A stretch of DNA of 64,000 nt, from NCBI GenBank assembly GCA_036874045.1, contig CM072345.1, forward strand, positions 6,101,501 to 6,165,500, given 5' to 3'. Below, in pieces: positions 11,622 through 24,280 of this stretch. Within the stretch, counting starts at the first letter, position 1, and each line of letters opens with the position of its first letter. Source of the DNA: Cymodocea nodosa (Eukaryota > Streptophyta > Magnoliopsida > Alismatales > Cymodoceaceae). The notes beneath the pieces are model-generated. The model saw only the letters and a list, made by a program, of their open reading frames with translations, did not search any database and was not told where the DNA came from. The position numbers and the translations under genes were made by a program.

Positions 11622-12858
11622 TGTAGGATCATCTGTATCACAAGAGGGGGGGTGAATTGTGTCTTTAGTAATTAAAAATACCAACGGATAAAACAAGAGC
11701 ACAAAACACTCGTAAATGAAATTCTATTCTTTATAAACTTTAAAGATAGAATTTACAATATCTTTTCAACTCAATTCCCTTCTTGAAGGTTTTGATACAG
11801 TAATGTCTGATATACAATTCAAATAGAAAAATGAAGTTCTTATTCAAAACTAATTTTGAATCGTATAAAACCTGATCTCTATGCACACAGCTTCTTTCCT
11901 TCTTTTTGCTCAACTTCTATATCTCTTCTTCTCCGGTTGTCGAATTTCCAAACTTCTTACGTTTACTACTCCTTTTTCTGAAATTGCTTGAAATTTCGAA
12001 CTTTGTCTGATGTCGAAGAATTTTTCAAGATATGAATATTCAAACTTAATTTTTCAGTTAGGGATCCAGATTGAATATTTAGACTTGGTTTTTGAGATTA
12101 AGATCCTTGTTTGTAATGTAGCTTGTACTCTCTATTAGTAGTCAAACTATGTTTTCACATTCAGCATGTTCATCGACTTAATCCATAACCCATAATCCAT
12201 AATCCACGTACTAATTTTTTCTTTAATCCAAATTACTGTCTTTTTGAGTTTCCACTTTCTCCACTATTATTTTGAAAAACATGATCTCCACTTGTAGATT
12301 CACCGAAACTTTATCTTCTTAGAGTCTTGTAGAATATCTTCTAAGTCTTCGATTTAGTCGAACACTTATCCTTTAAGTCCTGTAAAAACTTGAATACTTA
12401 TCTGTAACTCATCGAGTTTTTGCACCTGCAAAAGACATGACTAAACATAGCAAATTTATCTATTCCTTAGTCATTTTATAAAACTCTAACACTTATCTAT
12501 CCATGCATATAAAAACTTGAACAGTTATCTAACTATTCGATTTTCATTACCGAATACACATGGAAAACACGTGACAACTTAAAACATTTAAAAACGCACG
12601 TGTAGATAACTTAACTATACGAGTTTTTAACATAAACTATTCTACAAAAATGAAACGTTAACTATCCAAAAGTTTAACTATCGAAAATCTAATTCTTCGA
12701 AAACTTTAACTATACGAAAGTTAACTATCCAAAATAAAAATGAAACTTTCTGATAATCTGTTAACATTTAATTTGTGACAATTATACTTAGAGAATATTA
12801 TTTAGACTTATTTAAAAACTTTAATAAAGCATATATCATCAAAACAAAATTCCTAACA
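11622..12858 (-). repeat. Copia-A 3' LTR
   Basis: 1237 bp on the plus map from TGTAGGATCATCTGTATCAC to AAAATTCCTAACA, i.e. TG...CA in either direction. It pairs with 23031-24280. It contains repeated short hairpins such as CGAACAGTTATCTAACTATTCG-like units around 12525-12545. Confidence 0.95.
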
Positions 12859-12872
12859 ATCTCCCCCTTTTT
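12859..12872 (-). other. Polypurine tract of the complete copia-A
   Basis: On the minus strand AAAAAGGGGGAGAT lies directly against the 3' LTR start TGTTAGGAATTTTG. It is identical to the tract at 3016-3029. Confidence 0.9.
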
Positions 12873-13185
12873 GATGATGTCAAAACCTAATAAGTCAAGT
12901 AATTTATCTTCACCCCCTTTTTGGCATTATAAAAAAGTAAATAGTATATCTTCGCTTTCTTTAGTATTTAAGCGATGTAAATGTAAGGAAGAAAAAACCT
13001 TGCTAAGTATACATGAATCAAAAAGATATTTTTAAATATGCATAACTTTCGTGGATTAAACATAAACTGTTTAAATATAAACTATGAAAAACAATCATGT
13101 GAGCATTAAGTGTATTAAACAGTTTACATAATATATTTGGTAACAAATTACAATACATAAATCGTGTAATACATAATATATATAA
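12873..13185 (-). other. Spacer between accessory ORF and PPT of copia-A
   Basis: AT-rich, homologous to 2705-3015. No gene seen. Confidence 0.55.
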
Positions 13186-15777
13186 TCACAAGCCTCTTTG
13201 TCTTCGAAAAATACTGATTAGAGTATCAGAAATTTTCTTTGCAATATCTGTACTTACTTTGTTTATCTAATCAATTACTATTTGATCTAAATCATTTTGT
13301 GAAACTTGTGATGGTTGCTGTAAAAATTCAATATGTATGTTTGTATTTATACGTATATATGTATTTGTATGTATACTTGTATTTATATCTGTATGTTGCT
13401 ATTGTTTTGAAAATTGTGTTGATTGTTATTGTTGCTATTGTGACTGAGTGTGTCGATCCTGTTGTTGTTGTTGTCGAATTATAGGTGTATCTGCTTCTTG
13501 GTATTTCTGTAGTTCCTTTGCAAAGAAAGATCTTGATTTTAATCTTTTCTATGGCCAAGGTGTAATATCTATTTGACTTGCCACAATTCTCAAAATCGTA
13601 TCACCATAAAATAATTTACTCTACAAATGTAAGATATGAGAAACAAAAATATCATACCAGTTCACCTGTATATGGTTAATTAATGCATATGTAGCATAAA
13701 GACAACATTTGCCAACTTCTGCACCATGACCAAACCTCTGAAAGAATGAAGCATGCAGTATTTTTGCAATAAAACGTGCTTGGCCATTTAAATCATTTAA
13801 TAATCTCATTGGAATGTTGGCAGTCGGATCTTTTGCTAAGCTTTTAATGTCCCATCCCAATTGATAAACCTGTTTTCTTTTAGATAATTTAACTCCTTCA
13901 TTTTTTAGGCCAAATACTTGATAAAGTAAATCTAGAGTTAAATATATGTCATCTTCTTGTATGTTGGAAATAGGAATACCTTCTTGCACTATTAAGTTTG
14001 AGTAAAACAACTTATAAGTTCTAGTATAACAAGATGGCCTAGCTATTGTGGAAATATAGTCAACAAGCCTTGAAATTCAAACATTTCTCGTATATGTGAC
14101 ATCCCTTCAAACTTAATTGGTCTTGAATATAAAACTGTAAAAGTTTTATATGTTTGAAATCTTCCATAACAGGAACTAGTTCTGAATCATAATAATGTAT
14201 TTTCGTCTAAACTCTATTCAGGATTAGGTATTTTCCTGTCATGATGTTCTAATCTGGGACTAGTTTCAATATTATCAGTAGTATCTATATTTTCAAAGTT
14301 TTTAGAACTGGTGGAATTTCTATCAAAGCTAGTATAAATGTCTCAAATATCTGTTATTGTCATATCAATAATCTACTAAAATTCTTCTGTTTGATCTTCT
14401 TGAAACATATCAGTATCAATAGTCTCTGTATTAATCTGTCTATCAGCAACATTTATGTCTAAGATTGATCTATACAACAACTGTCTCTATAGGAAAGAAT
14501 GTTCTATAATAGATTCATTATGTATTTCTGAAATTTCTATACTTGAGACCTTGGCAGTGTGATATTCAATTTGTAACTGTGTAGGTTGTTGATTATATAC
14601 ATTTATCAAAAAATATGCTATATACTGTAATAGACATAACCACATGTATAAACTATAGTATAAGCAACTATACCAAAAATCAAAAGTTTTTATCCGAGAT
14701 ACAATAAGAAGAAGAATATTTGTACATTCCTCTTCAGATGAAATGTCTTCAACATTCATAGACTTAGTGTCTATGTCATCGAAAATATCATCAAAATTGA
14801 TATCATCTGTATATGTATCATTAAAATTTCCTACATGTTCTCTTTCCATAGGAAAAGAATGTGTGCTTACAGCATGACGTAAAAAACTGTCCATTGTATT
14901 AAAAGAAACATTATGCACTAATGTGACACAATACCTTAGAGTGTATGCTTGTAATCTGATATTTGTCACATCTGCTAGAATTCCTGACACAAAAGTCTGT
15001 CCAGCTTCTCCAATGGAAGATAGTTTTCCATTTTTCAATGATTCTTCTCTTTGCTACAATATGCCTGTACACCTGTAGTCAGTCCAAAATATTCTAATGT
15101 CTTTTTCTTTTTCTTTTTCTAACTATATGTCTGCAGTGTTTTTGGTTGTTCAAAAGGTTCTAAAATGTTCTTAATTACTCCTGTTAAAGGCACCTGTGGT
15201 CTTGATGGTCCTTCACCATGATGCCTAGGTTGTAATAATGAAATATAGAGTTTTAAGCTCTCAACCTTTGCTATTTTTAGTTGATAAACTTTTTGTCCTT
15301 CACTTCGAAGGCACATTTTCCAAATGGCAATTTTGTGTTCATCAATAAATTATTGAATGTCATCTAAAACAGCCGAGGAAAATAATGTTGGGAATACAAG
15401 GATTCTAATTCCCTATTGGCATTTTCTATCATTGGTCCCCATTTCTTTCCATAATAAGTGATAGACTATATTGATTTTTCAAATACATGTCTAGAACTTG
15501 TAACAACCGCAGGGTTAGGTTGTAAAGTTCGTTTCCATAGTTGTAATGCAGAAAGTTCAATCTGTTTTAGTCTAAACTTTGTTTCATCATAATTGCAAAT
15601 AAACTTCCAATAGAAATTTTTCTCGTCTTGAACAGTTTTTCTAATTTCATGTAATACTTCATTTGTAAAAGTATACCTTGAGTAGATGTCATTGATTTCA
15701 CTTTCTATTTTCTGAAGTTCCAGCTCTCTTTTCTACACTTTGGTCATTCTACCACATCCTCTTCCACATCCTGACAT
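13186..15777 (-). pseudogene. Accessory ORF of copia-A (about 860 codons, broken)
   Basis: I place the start at the ATG at 15777, just after a leader with AAAACCCTAGTTTC. The N-terminus is Gly/Arg-rich (SGCGRGCGR). A charged helical part follows (LELQKIESEINDIYSR), then an acidic middle (14487-15038) with a hydrophobic stretch FDFWYSCLYYSLYMWL, then the conserved domain (about 14150-13560) with FYSNLIVQEGIPISNI, LKNEGVKL, LNDLNGQARFIAKIL, YATYALINHIQVNWYDIF, and a Q-rich tail. The order matches the gypsy accessory ORF at 59745. Stops and frameshifts are frequent (for example near 15740, 15470 and 14390). A retrotransposon accessory protein of unknown role; it sits in the slot used by env-like ORFs in SIRE elements, but I see no signal peptide or fusion region. 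Confidence 0.8.
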
Positions 15778-17718
15778 TGTCGATTAATCTTTGTTGTGCA
15801 CTGTAGAACTTAGTGGAAGTAAAGATTGTGAAACTAGGGTTTTACCAAGGTAGAAACACGAAATGTTGTCAGTAAAACATTTATAACTCTTCAAGTTTAT
15901 AAACGGATTCAATCATTGTAATCATAAATATATGATTCGTTACTGATAAATAACTTGAATGCTTACAATAACTATATGAGTTTTACAATTGACAAAAGCA
16001 GAATAGTTAGCGTAGCTATTCATGTAAAGAAAATAACTTTGGGCTAAGTGAAAAGTGAGAAAACTCAAAGACTTATGATAACTATTCAAGTTTTGTGAGT
16101 AGTAAAGCACATAACTATACGACAAATGAAAATAGTTATTGTCAGAGTAAGTCTTTCAAAAAAATATAAGAATATTAAGTTAACTGTTCGAGTTTCTCAA
16201 ATGGATAGGTGTGAAAGTCGAAGAGTTAAACATAATTGTTCGAGTTTCAACTGAGACATAATAAAGCAATGAAATTCAACATGTGCATAATTCTAACTTA
16301 AGGAGTTCAAATATTTTCGGATACTTATAAACCTAACTATCTGATGCTTAGATGCATTTCGGAGAGTTACCAGATAACTTACCAAACATTCAATTAAGAT
16401 ATGCATTTTGGTTTCAACACATGTACTTCAGGAAATAATAAAATATTCTATTGATCATTTAAAACATAATTGTCCAATATATCATAGAAAATTTGGATAC
16501 TTAAGAATATAACAAAAATTGTATTTCACCGATAGTTTAAAAATGTATTGAATTAATGTTAATTTCCTGAAATTATGCAGATTCTTTCATTAAAACATAT
16601 AATAGTTCATATTAGTTGAATTATTATATGAGAAATTGCTCCCCCTACATAAATGTAGTCTAAAGAATCTATGGCGTACTTTAAACTAGGTTGCCAAGCC
16701 CTAATTGATTTGGCATTAAAAGGTCAAATAGCTTACTTAAGTTGGGTATGAAGCCTTAAATAGATTTAAGTCTCTTTTTTTTTTTTTAATACTGAAATAA
16801 GTAGTAGATTTAACAATTTAGACTTTCTAGCTTTTATCTTATTTAGTTTACAAAAGATAATTCATAGAGATATACCTTCAAAAACTTAAAAGAATTCAAT
16901 AATGAGTACGCAAACTTAAGAAAATAAATACCGTACATTATGTGTAAAGAGTAGATAATAACAAAGAAAAATAACAAAGATTATATGCATAGATTATGGC
17001 AGGATTGTTATAACATCTTGAAAATAAATTAAGCTTGAGTACATTGCCCCCCTTTTTTTCTTTTTTTCTTTTTTTATAAATATATATATATACTTTATGT
17101 ATTACCTCCCACAATATCATCTTTTTACGTGATCACAATCCCTTGCTTAGGGGAAAGATAACTAGTTACTCAATGACAAGTGAGAACAGGTAAACATTTT
17201 TTTTAAATATAATTTGAATTACTTGCAACATGAGTTTTCAGTCAGTACATTTCAAACCAGTTGATTTAAGTGACTAGGGTTTAAGATCCCCCAACAGACT
17301 TAATTACTCAAGTAATTACAAAGAGAGAAAAAATGAAACAATACAGTAAATTAAATTAGAGGCAACTGCAAGACTTAATTTTTCTAACAGAATATTAATA
17401 ACTTTCCTTTAATAAACAGTACATATTTTCTATGTATTTTCTTGCTAAAATCTCTATAATAGCATATACATAAGTAACAAAAATACAATTGGCACTCACA
17501 TTGAATCAAATTAACTTTCCTTAAGTAATCTTTTCTAAATTTTTCTTAAATAAATTGACTTCAATAAAAATCAGAATTTCATAAATTCTTAACTATCAGA
17601 AAATGGTAATTCAAAAATAGATTTTTTTTTCATTTTCTATATTTAATAATAATAAAGAAATTAAATTTTAAAACTACCTTTTTAGCAAACCAAAATGTTT
17701 TGCAATGAACAGGACAAT
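15778..17718 (-). other. Long non-coding spacer between pol and accessory ORF (copia-A)
   Basis: No supported gene in 1.9 kb. The segment 16330-16660, read on the minus strand, closely resembles the start of the gypsy LTR at 52975-53510. Shared strings include GCATCTAAGCATC, TTATTATTTCCTGAAGTACA and an AAGAATCT block in the same order. Just upstream (about 16632-16645) is a purine run TGTAGGGGGAGC, in the place of the gypsy PPT. Between this and the accessory ATG are many AGTTAT/ATAACT motifs. A pyrimidine-rich run lies at 17047-17078. Confidence 0.7.
16330..16660 (-). repeat. Gypsy-LTR-like (U3) segment embedded in copia-A
   Basis: On the minus strand this follows the gypsy LTR 5' portion. 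The best stretch is CCGAAATGCATCTAAGCATC (16338-16357), identical to the bases at 53478-53497. Others are TTATTATTTCCTGAAGTACA-like (near 16421-16440 versus 53261-53280) and TTAATGAAAGAATCTGC (near 16575-16600 versus 34384-34400). A purine-rich PPT-like run precedes it. It is therefore a piece of a Ty3 LTR inside a Ty1/copia element, 0.55 kb upstream of the accessory ORF. Confidence 0.75.
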
Positions 17719-20700
17719 TTAAACATTAGATAACCTACAGATACCAAGTTCTAATCGTAATTTTGAAAAGGTATTTTCATCTAAGGGTTTTGTAAATAGA
17801 TCTACTAATTGTTCTGTGGTAGGAAGAAAATTTAATACTATTTTTCCTTTTATAACATTATCCCTTAGAAAATGATATCGAACTTTTATATGTTAAGCTC
17901 GTGAATGTAAGACAAGATTTTTAGACAAACTTATTATAGAACTATTATCACAGAAAATCTTAGTTGGTTCATAGTATAGATTAAAATCTTTTAAAGTTTG
18001 TCTGATCCACAGGATTTGAGTACAGCAAAGTGCAACAGCTATATATTCAACTTCAATTGTAGATAATGCTACACAATTTTGCTTTTTGCTAAACCATGAT
18101 ACTAAAGAATTTCCTAATAATTGACAAGTGCCACTAGTGCTTTTTCTTTCAGACTTACATCCTACGAAATCAGCATCACTATAACCTATTAAATTTAAAG
18201 AACTATGTTTAAAGTAAAACAATCTTAAATTGATGGTTCCTAATAGATATTTAAAAATTCATTTAATAGTAAGTAGGTGTGATTCTTTAGGATTAGATTG
18301 ATATCTAGTACAAGTACACACACTAAACATAATATCTAGTCGACTAGCTATTAAATAAAGTAATGAACCAATCATACTTCTATATTGTTTTACATCTATA
18401 GTTTTTCCAGAGTCATCTTTATCCAACTTAGTGATTGTACTCATTGGTGTATTCTTTATTTTAGTGTTGTCTAAACCAAACCTCTTTAATAAATCTTGAG
18501 TATATTTTCTTGTGAAATAAAAGTACCTTGAGCTAATTGCTTAATTTGTAAGCCAAGGAAAAATGATAGTTCACCCATCATACTCATTTCAAATTGATTA
18601 GTCATGTCTTTCAAAAGAGACTCAACTAATTTATCATTTGTTGCTCCAAATATGATGTCATCTACATAGATTTAAACTACCAATATATCTTTTTCAATCT
18701 TCTTGAGAAAAAGAGTGTGATCTGCCTTTCCCATAAAATACCCTTTTTCCATAACAAATTTAGATAATCTCTCATACCAAGACCTAGGGGCTTGTTTAAG
18801 GCTATATAGTGCCTTCTTAAGCTTATAAACATACTCAAGATGTTTTGAGTCTTCAAAACCTGGAGGTTGTTTTACATAAACTTCTTCTTTTATATATCCA
18901 TTTAAAAAAGCAATCTTAACATCCATTTGATATAATTTGAAATCCATATAACAAGCATATGTTAACAAAATTCTTATTGATTCTAGTCTAACAACAGGAG
19001 CAAATGTTTCATCATAATCAATTCCTTCCTCTTGCTTATAACCTTGAGCAAATAATCTAGCTTTATTTTTAACTATATGTCCATCTTGATCTACTTTGTT
19101 TCTAAATACCCACCTTGTTCCTATTATGGACTGATTTTCAGGTGGTGGAACTAGATCCCATACCTCATTTCTTATAAATTGATTTAGCTCATCTTGCATA
19201 GCTAAAAACCAAAATTCACCTTCTAAGGCATCTTCAATTTTCTTAGGTTCTAGTAAAGAAACAAATGAATAAGCACCACAAATGTTGACTACTGATGACC
19301 TAGTCCTAACTCCTTGATTAGGATCGCCTATTATCTAATCAATAGGATGAGATGAAGCATAACACCAATTTCTATGTTGTTGCATATTTTCTATAGGTAT
19401 GACATTATTTTCTTCTAAATCTTCATCATTTAAGTTTATATTTCTTATTTCGTCAAATAATCTCTCAATTTCTCCATCAACATCATTTGATACTATTTCT
19501 GGGAGAATTTCTGAATCAAAGTTTTCAGCATGTCTAAAATCCAAATGAGAATTTTCATGAAATTTCACATGTAGGGTTTCCTTAATGGTTTTTGTTGATT
19601 TGTTATATACTCTATATGCCTTACTTCTAATGGAATAACAAACAAAAATACCCTCATCTGATTTGGCTCTAAATTTGTCTTTTCGTTCCTTAGTGTTTAA
19701 AATAAAACACTTATAGCCAAAGGGTTTTAAATAACTTATTTTGGGAACCCTGTTATACCATATCTCATAAGGAGTTTTATCTAAAATTGGTCTTAGATGT
19801 ACTCTATTTATAACATAGCATGCTGTATGAACTGCTTCTACCTAGAGAGATAGGGGTAACTTATTCTCATTTAACATGGTTCTAGACATTTCCTAAAGTG
19901 ATCTGCTTTTACGTTCTACTATCTCATTTTGTGAAGGAGCTCTTGGAAATGAGTACCTATGATCTATGCCTAATTCCTCACAAAAGGTATCCATTTGATC
20001 ATTATCAAATTCTGTACCATGATCACTCCTAAGTTTTTGAATTTTAACATTTTGCTCATTCTGAACTTTATTACAGAATATCTTAAATATTTCAAAAACT
20101 TCGGTTTTATTAGCTAAAAAATAGACCCAAGTAAATTTAGAATAGTCATCAACTAGTACAAAAGCATAATGTTTACCTCCTAGACTAGTTGTCCTAGTAG
20201 GTCCAAATAAATCCATATGCACTAGTTCTAATACTCTTTTGCTTGTTATTTTATTTAAACTTTTAAATGATGTTTTATGTAATTTACCTAGTTAACATGC
20301 ATCACACATAAACTCTTTCAAGTACTTAATACTAGGTAAACCTCTAACTAGATTCTTTTTAGACAGCTTTTGTAATAATTTTAAGTTTGAGTGTCCTGAC
20401 CTTCTATGCCATAAAGTAACTTCATCTGATGTTGCAATTAAGCAAGCATTGTCTTTAATAATATCAGAAGGCAAATTCATAATACAAACAAATCCTTTTT
20501 TGTATGTAGTGAATAAAATTTCGTTTGTAGACATGTCCATAATTTTACAAGAATCTTTTTCAAAAATTACTCTATAAAACTTCATTAAAATAGGAACACT
20601 CAATAAATTAAAACCTAAGTTTTCCACTAATAAGACATCATTTATAAAGCATTTCTAAGTTACCTGAACCTTGCTAGACCCAAGGATATTTGTTTTACTT

Positions 20701-20816
20701 TTATTTCCAAAGGTAACTTGTCCATTCTTGGTCTTTGTTACTTCTTTAAGTAATCGTATATCTCCAATCATGTGGTTGGATGCTCCACTGTCCATTATCC
20801 ATTTTGATTTTTGTAC
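17719..20816 (-). pseudogene. pol: Copia-A pol (protease, integrase, RT, RNase H)
   Basis: The enzyme gene of the element, read on the minus strand. Protease is seen as WIMDSGASNHMIG just after the gag/pol junction. The integrase zinc region is LWHRRSGHSNLKLL...CDAC, with core residues in HMDLFGP, RSDHGTEFDND and QNEIVERKSRS. RT runs from [16 protein letters not shown] through [13 protein letters not shown] to IYVDDIIFGA. RNase H has GYSDADFVGCKSERKS, STIEVEYIA and FCDNSS, and the C-terminus is FTKPLDENTF. Stops include TAA at about 20294 (Gln expected), 19334 and 18675 (Gln before IYVDD), with frameshifts near 18500. Inactive, though most blocks are well preserved. Confidence 0.93.
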
Positions 20817-20827
20817 CTACAAAATAG

Positions 20828-22831
20828 TTAAAAAGAGATTTTATCTCTTGGAACCCATTTTTGAGTGGGTCCAAGAATTTTAAAGAGAGTCATATCAAAA
20901 TTATCAATAATTTTAAACCTCAACTTATCTATTTTCTGATAATTATTCTTGTGTTTATTTCTCTTAGTGTTATAATTATCAAAACATTTATCTCTATGTA
21001 AACCAGAGTTGAAATTTTCATTTCTGACAATTTTTGATTGCTGATTCCAATATCCGATATTCTTTAAATATGAAGAAAATTGATCAAGAATATTAAGATT
21101 CTCAAATGACTTAGCTTGATTTTTCTGAAAATTTCTTTTGAAATTGTTGCATTGTGTGCTATTATTTATATGCTGCATTTTATCAATTTGCACATATTTA
21201 TCTCCCTTTTTAATCACACATGGAATAGTTCTTCTTTTACTATTCTTAGTATTGGAAATGAAGACATTATTTTTAGCAGTACCATCATGCAGTATATAAT
21301 TTTCAAAAGATGCATTGTGTAAACCAATACCATGTTTTTCTACATTTCATATTTTGCTACTAAGTTCATTTGTTATGGTTTGACTATTATTCCATTTACT
21401 TAATATAGCATTTTGATCGCAAACCTTAATCTTTAACCTATCAATTTTTGAATTTAAATCAGTAATAATCAATTTCAATTTTTCAATTTCATAGATCATT
21501 TTCTTCTTATCAGCAATTAAATTCTCACAATTAGCATGCAATTTTCTTTCTATTACAGTAAACTTTAAAATTTCCTATGCATGCTTTTGATTTTCTTCTT
21601 TAAATTTATTCAACTTAGAGTTCAGAAAATCAATCTTATCTTTAGATTCATCTAGCATTTTCCTAGTGTTCTTTCCCTTTATTTTTACTTTCTTATATTT
21701 TCTAGCCAGTTTATTGTATTCAACAAATAATCCATCAAAACTAACATTTTGATCAAAGGATACCTCACTGGATTTTGCCATAAAGCATATGTTTGCTAGA
21801 TTTTCTTCTGAATCTGATGTTGATGAGGATTCATTGTCTGATGTTGAATCCTTTGTTTCTTCACTTTGTGAAGCTGAAAAGTCATCCCATGTCACTTTAA
21901 GTGCCATTCTCTTTCTGAATTTCTTACTCCTAAAATTTCTCGAATTCTTTTTATCTTTGTTGAGCAGACAACCAGTTTGAAAGTGACCCGGTCTATTGCA
22001 CTTGTAGCATATGATTTTGTCTTTCGTGAATGACTTCTTCTCCATATCTCCAGATGTCTTTACTAACCTGAAGTTCCTAGGTTTCTTTAACAGATTTCTA
22101 AATTTTCTAGTCAACAACAGTAAATCATCGTCAGAATCACTAGTGACTTATGAGACTTTATCAGCCTCAAAAGCCAGATCCTTTCTAGGATTCTTCCCTT
22201 TTGGATCTAAATGTTGTACTTCATAGGCTATCAGATTTCCTATGAGATCATCGAGAGTATATGTATTTAAATCTTTGGACTCTTCAATAGATGTCTTTTG
22301 AGCCCAAATTTTAGTTAAAGATCTAAGGATTTTTCTTACCAAGTCTTTTTCCTTGAATTTCTTGCCTAAAGATTTTAATGAATTTACAATCTTAAGAAAA
22401 TGGGAAAACACATCAGAGATACATTCATTTTCGTGCATTTTAAAAAGCTCATATTTATGTACTAACATATTAATCTTAGATTCCTTGACCTGGTTAATAC
22501 ATTCGTTGGCAATTTCTAATATATGCCATATCTCATATGTAGTTTGATATGCAAAAACTTTATTAAATTGATCTTGAGATAAAGCACAAAACAAGATGTT
22601 TAAACCTTTAGCATTCAGTGTCATTCGCTCCTTTTCATCAAAAGTCCAAGTATCATATGGAGTTGTAACCAACACTATAGGATTGCTAATTACATGCCAT
22701 AGTTTGAAATCAATTGACTGAAAGAATACTTTCATCCTATATTTCCAATAGCCATAATTGCTACCTTCGAACATAAGAGGACGATTAGTGGTCTGTCCTT
22801 CAGTCATAACTAAGATTTTAGTATTATCCAT
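20828..22831 (-). pseudogene. gag: Copia-A gag (capsid and nucleocapsid)
   Basis: I take the ATG at 22831 (MDNTKILVMTEGQ). Residues 15-210 form a copia capsid domain with NYGYWKYRMKVFF, LNAKGLNILFCALS and VHKYELFKMHENE. After a TAA near 22148 the frame continues into a CCHC zinc knuckle CYKCNRPGHFQTGC (about 22010 down to 21965) followed by a basic patch. Then come a serine/acid-rich stretch (DSTSDNESSSTSDSEE), a long coiled coil rich in K/E/L (21347-21700), and a basic C-terminal part ending QKWVPRDKISF at 20828. The knuckle and long coiled-coil tail are as in SIRE-type gag. Internal stops occur near 22148, 21575 and 21346. Confidence 0.92.
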
Positions 22832-22903
22832 TTTAAAGAGATGATCCAAAGTAAATGATAGGAAAAACTGATTCCTAAATAGAGAAATGAAAGCTCTTCG
22901 GAT

Positions 22904-23028
22904 GCTTTGATACTAGATGTAGCAGAGTGTAGGCAATCTGACACACAATAAAAGAAAAATAGCTTTGATACCAGTTGTAGAAGAGCGTAGGTAATCTAAC
23001 AATAATAAAAGTTGTAGCTCTGATACCA
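22904..23028 (-). repeat. Three tandem primer-site-like repeats next to the copia-A 5' LTR
   Basis: The plus-map motif GCTNTGATAC(C/T)A occurs at 22904-22915, 22962-22973 and 23017-23028, spaced 58 and 55 bp. Each is followed by a similar tail (TGTAG..AG.GTAGGCAATCT..CA..AATAAAA). The one at 23017-23028 abuts the LTR and is the exact tRNA-Met site. The partial copy at 910-921 has only one. Confidence 0.85.
23017..23028 (-). other. Primer binding site of copia-A (initiator tRNA-Met)
   Basis: On the minus strand TGGTATCAGAGC, the standard complement of the initiator tRNA-Met 3' end, two bases from the LTR edge at 23031. Confidence 0.94.
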
Positions 23029-23030
23029 AT

Positions 23031-24280
23031 TGTAGGATCGTTTGTATCACAAGAGGGGGGATGAATTATGTCTTTAGTAATTAAAAATACCAACAGATAA
23101 AACAAGAGTACAAAACACTCGTAAATGAAATTCTATTCTTTATAAACTTTAAAGATAGAATTTACAATATCTTTTCAGCTCAATTCCCTTCTTGAAGGTT
23201 TTGATACAGTAATGTCTAATATACAATTCAAATAGAAAAATGAAGTTCTTATTCAAAACTAATTTTGAATCATATAAAACCTGATCTCTATGCACACAAC
23301 TTCTTTCCTTCTTTTTGCTCGACTTCTATATCTCTTCTTCTCTAGTTATCGAATTTCCAGACTTCTTATGTTTGCTGCTCCTTTTTTTGAAATTGCTTGA
23401 AATTTCGAACTTCTTCTGATGTTGGAGAATTTTTCAGGATATGAATATTCAAACTTAACTTTCAGTTAGGGATCAAGATTGAATATTCAGACTTGGTTTT
23501 TGAGATTGGGATCCTTGTTTGTAATGTAGCTCGTACTCTCTATTAGTAGTCAAACTATGTTTTCACGTTCAGCATGTTCATCCACTTAATCCATAACCCA
23601 TAATCCATAATCCACGTACTAATTTTTTCTTTAATCCAAATTACTATCTTTTTGAGTCTCCACTTTCTCCACTATTATTTTGAAAAACACGATCTCCACT
23701 TGTAGATTCATCGAAACTTTATCTTCCTAGAGTCTTGTAGAATATCTTCTAAGTCTTCGATTTAGTCGAACACTTATCCTTTAAGTCTTGTAAAAACTTG
23801 AATACTTATCTGTAACTCTTCGAGTTTTTGTACTTGCAAAATACATGACTAAACATAGCAAACTTATCTATTCGTTAGTCATTTTATAAAACTCAAACAC
23901 TTATCTATCCATGCGTATAAAAACTCGAATAGTTATCTAACTATTCGATTTTCATTACTGAACGCACATGGAAAACATGTAACTTAAAACATTTAAAAAC
24001 ACATGTGCAGATAACTTAACTATACAAGTTTTTAACATAAACTATTCTACAAAAACGAAATGTTAACTATCCGAAAGTTTAACTATCAAAAATCTAATTC
24101 TTCGAAAACTTTAACTATCCGAAAACTTTAACTATCTAAAAGTTAACTATCCGAAATAAAAATGAAACTTTCTGATAATCTATTAACATTTAATTCGTGA
24201 CAATTATACTTAGAGAATATTATTTAGACTTATTTAAAAACTTTAATATAGCATATATCATCAAAACAAAATTCCTAACA
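23031..24280 (-). repeat. Copia-A 5' LTR
   Basis: 1250 bp between TGTAGGATCGTTTGTATCAC and AAAATTCCTAACA on the plus map, homologous end to end with 11622-12858. It is rich in GTTA/TAAC inverted repeats, for example CTCGAATAGTTATCTAACTA at 23924-23943. It drives transcription toward lower coordinates in an intact element. Confidence 0.95.

Larger units (their letters stand above)
11622..24280 (-). mobile_element. Complete copia-A retrotransposon, minus strand, 12.66 kb
   Basis: The element has two LTRs (11622-12858 and 23031-24280), a PBS (23017-23028), gag, pol, a long 3' region with an accessory ORF, a PPT (12859-12872) and a perfect 5-bp target duplication AAGAG. Domain order PR-INT-RT-RH makes it Ty1/copia. 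The size, LTR over 1.2 kb and extra 3' ORF fit the SIRE/Maximus branch. The LTRs differ by 13 bp in length and many substitutions, and all genes carry stops, so the insertion is old. It lies in the gypsy accessory ORF. Confidence 0.96.

Noticed and set aside
14487..15038. Env-like protein with a transmembrane helix in the accessory ORF
   Set aside because: One hydrophobic stretch is present (FDFWYSCLYYSLYMWL) but there is no signal peptide, furin-like site or fusion region, and the main domain matches the soluble-looking gypsy accessory protein.
23017..23028. tRNA gene fragment
   Set aside because: Only the 12 bases complementary to the tRNA 3' end are present, next to an LTR; it is a primer binding site.
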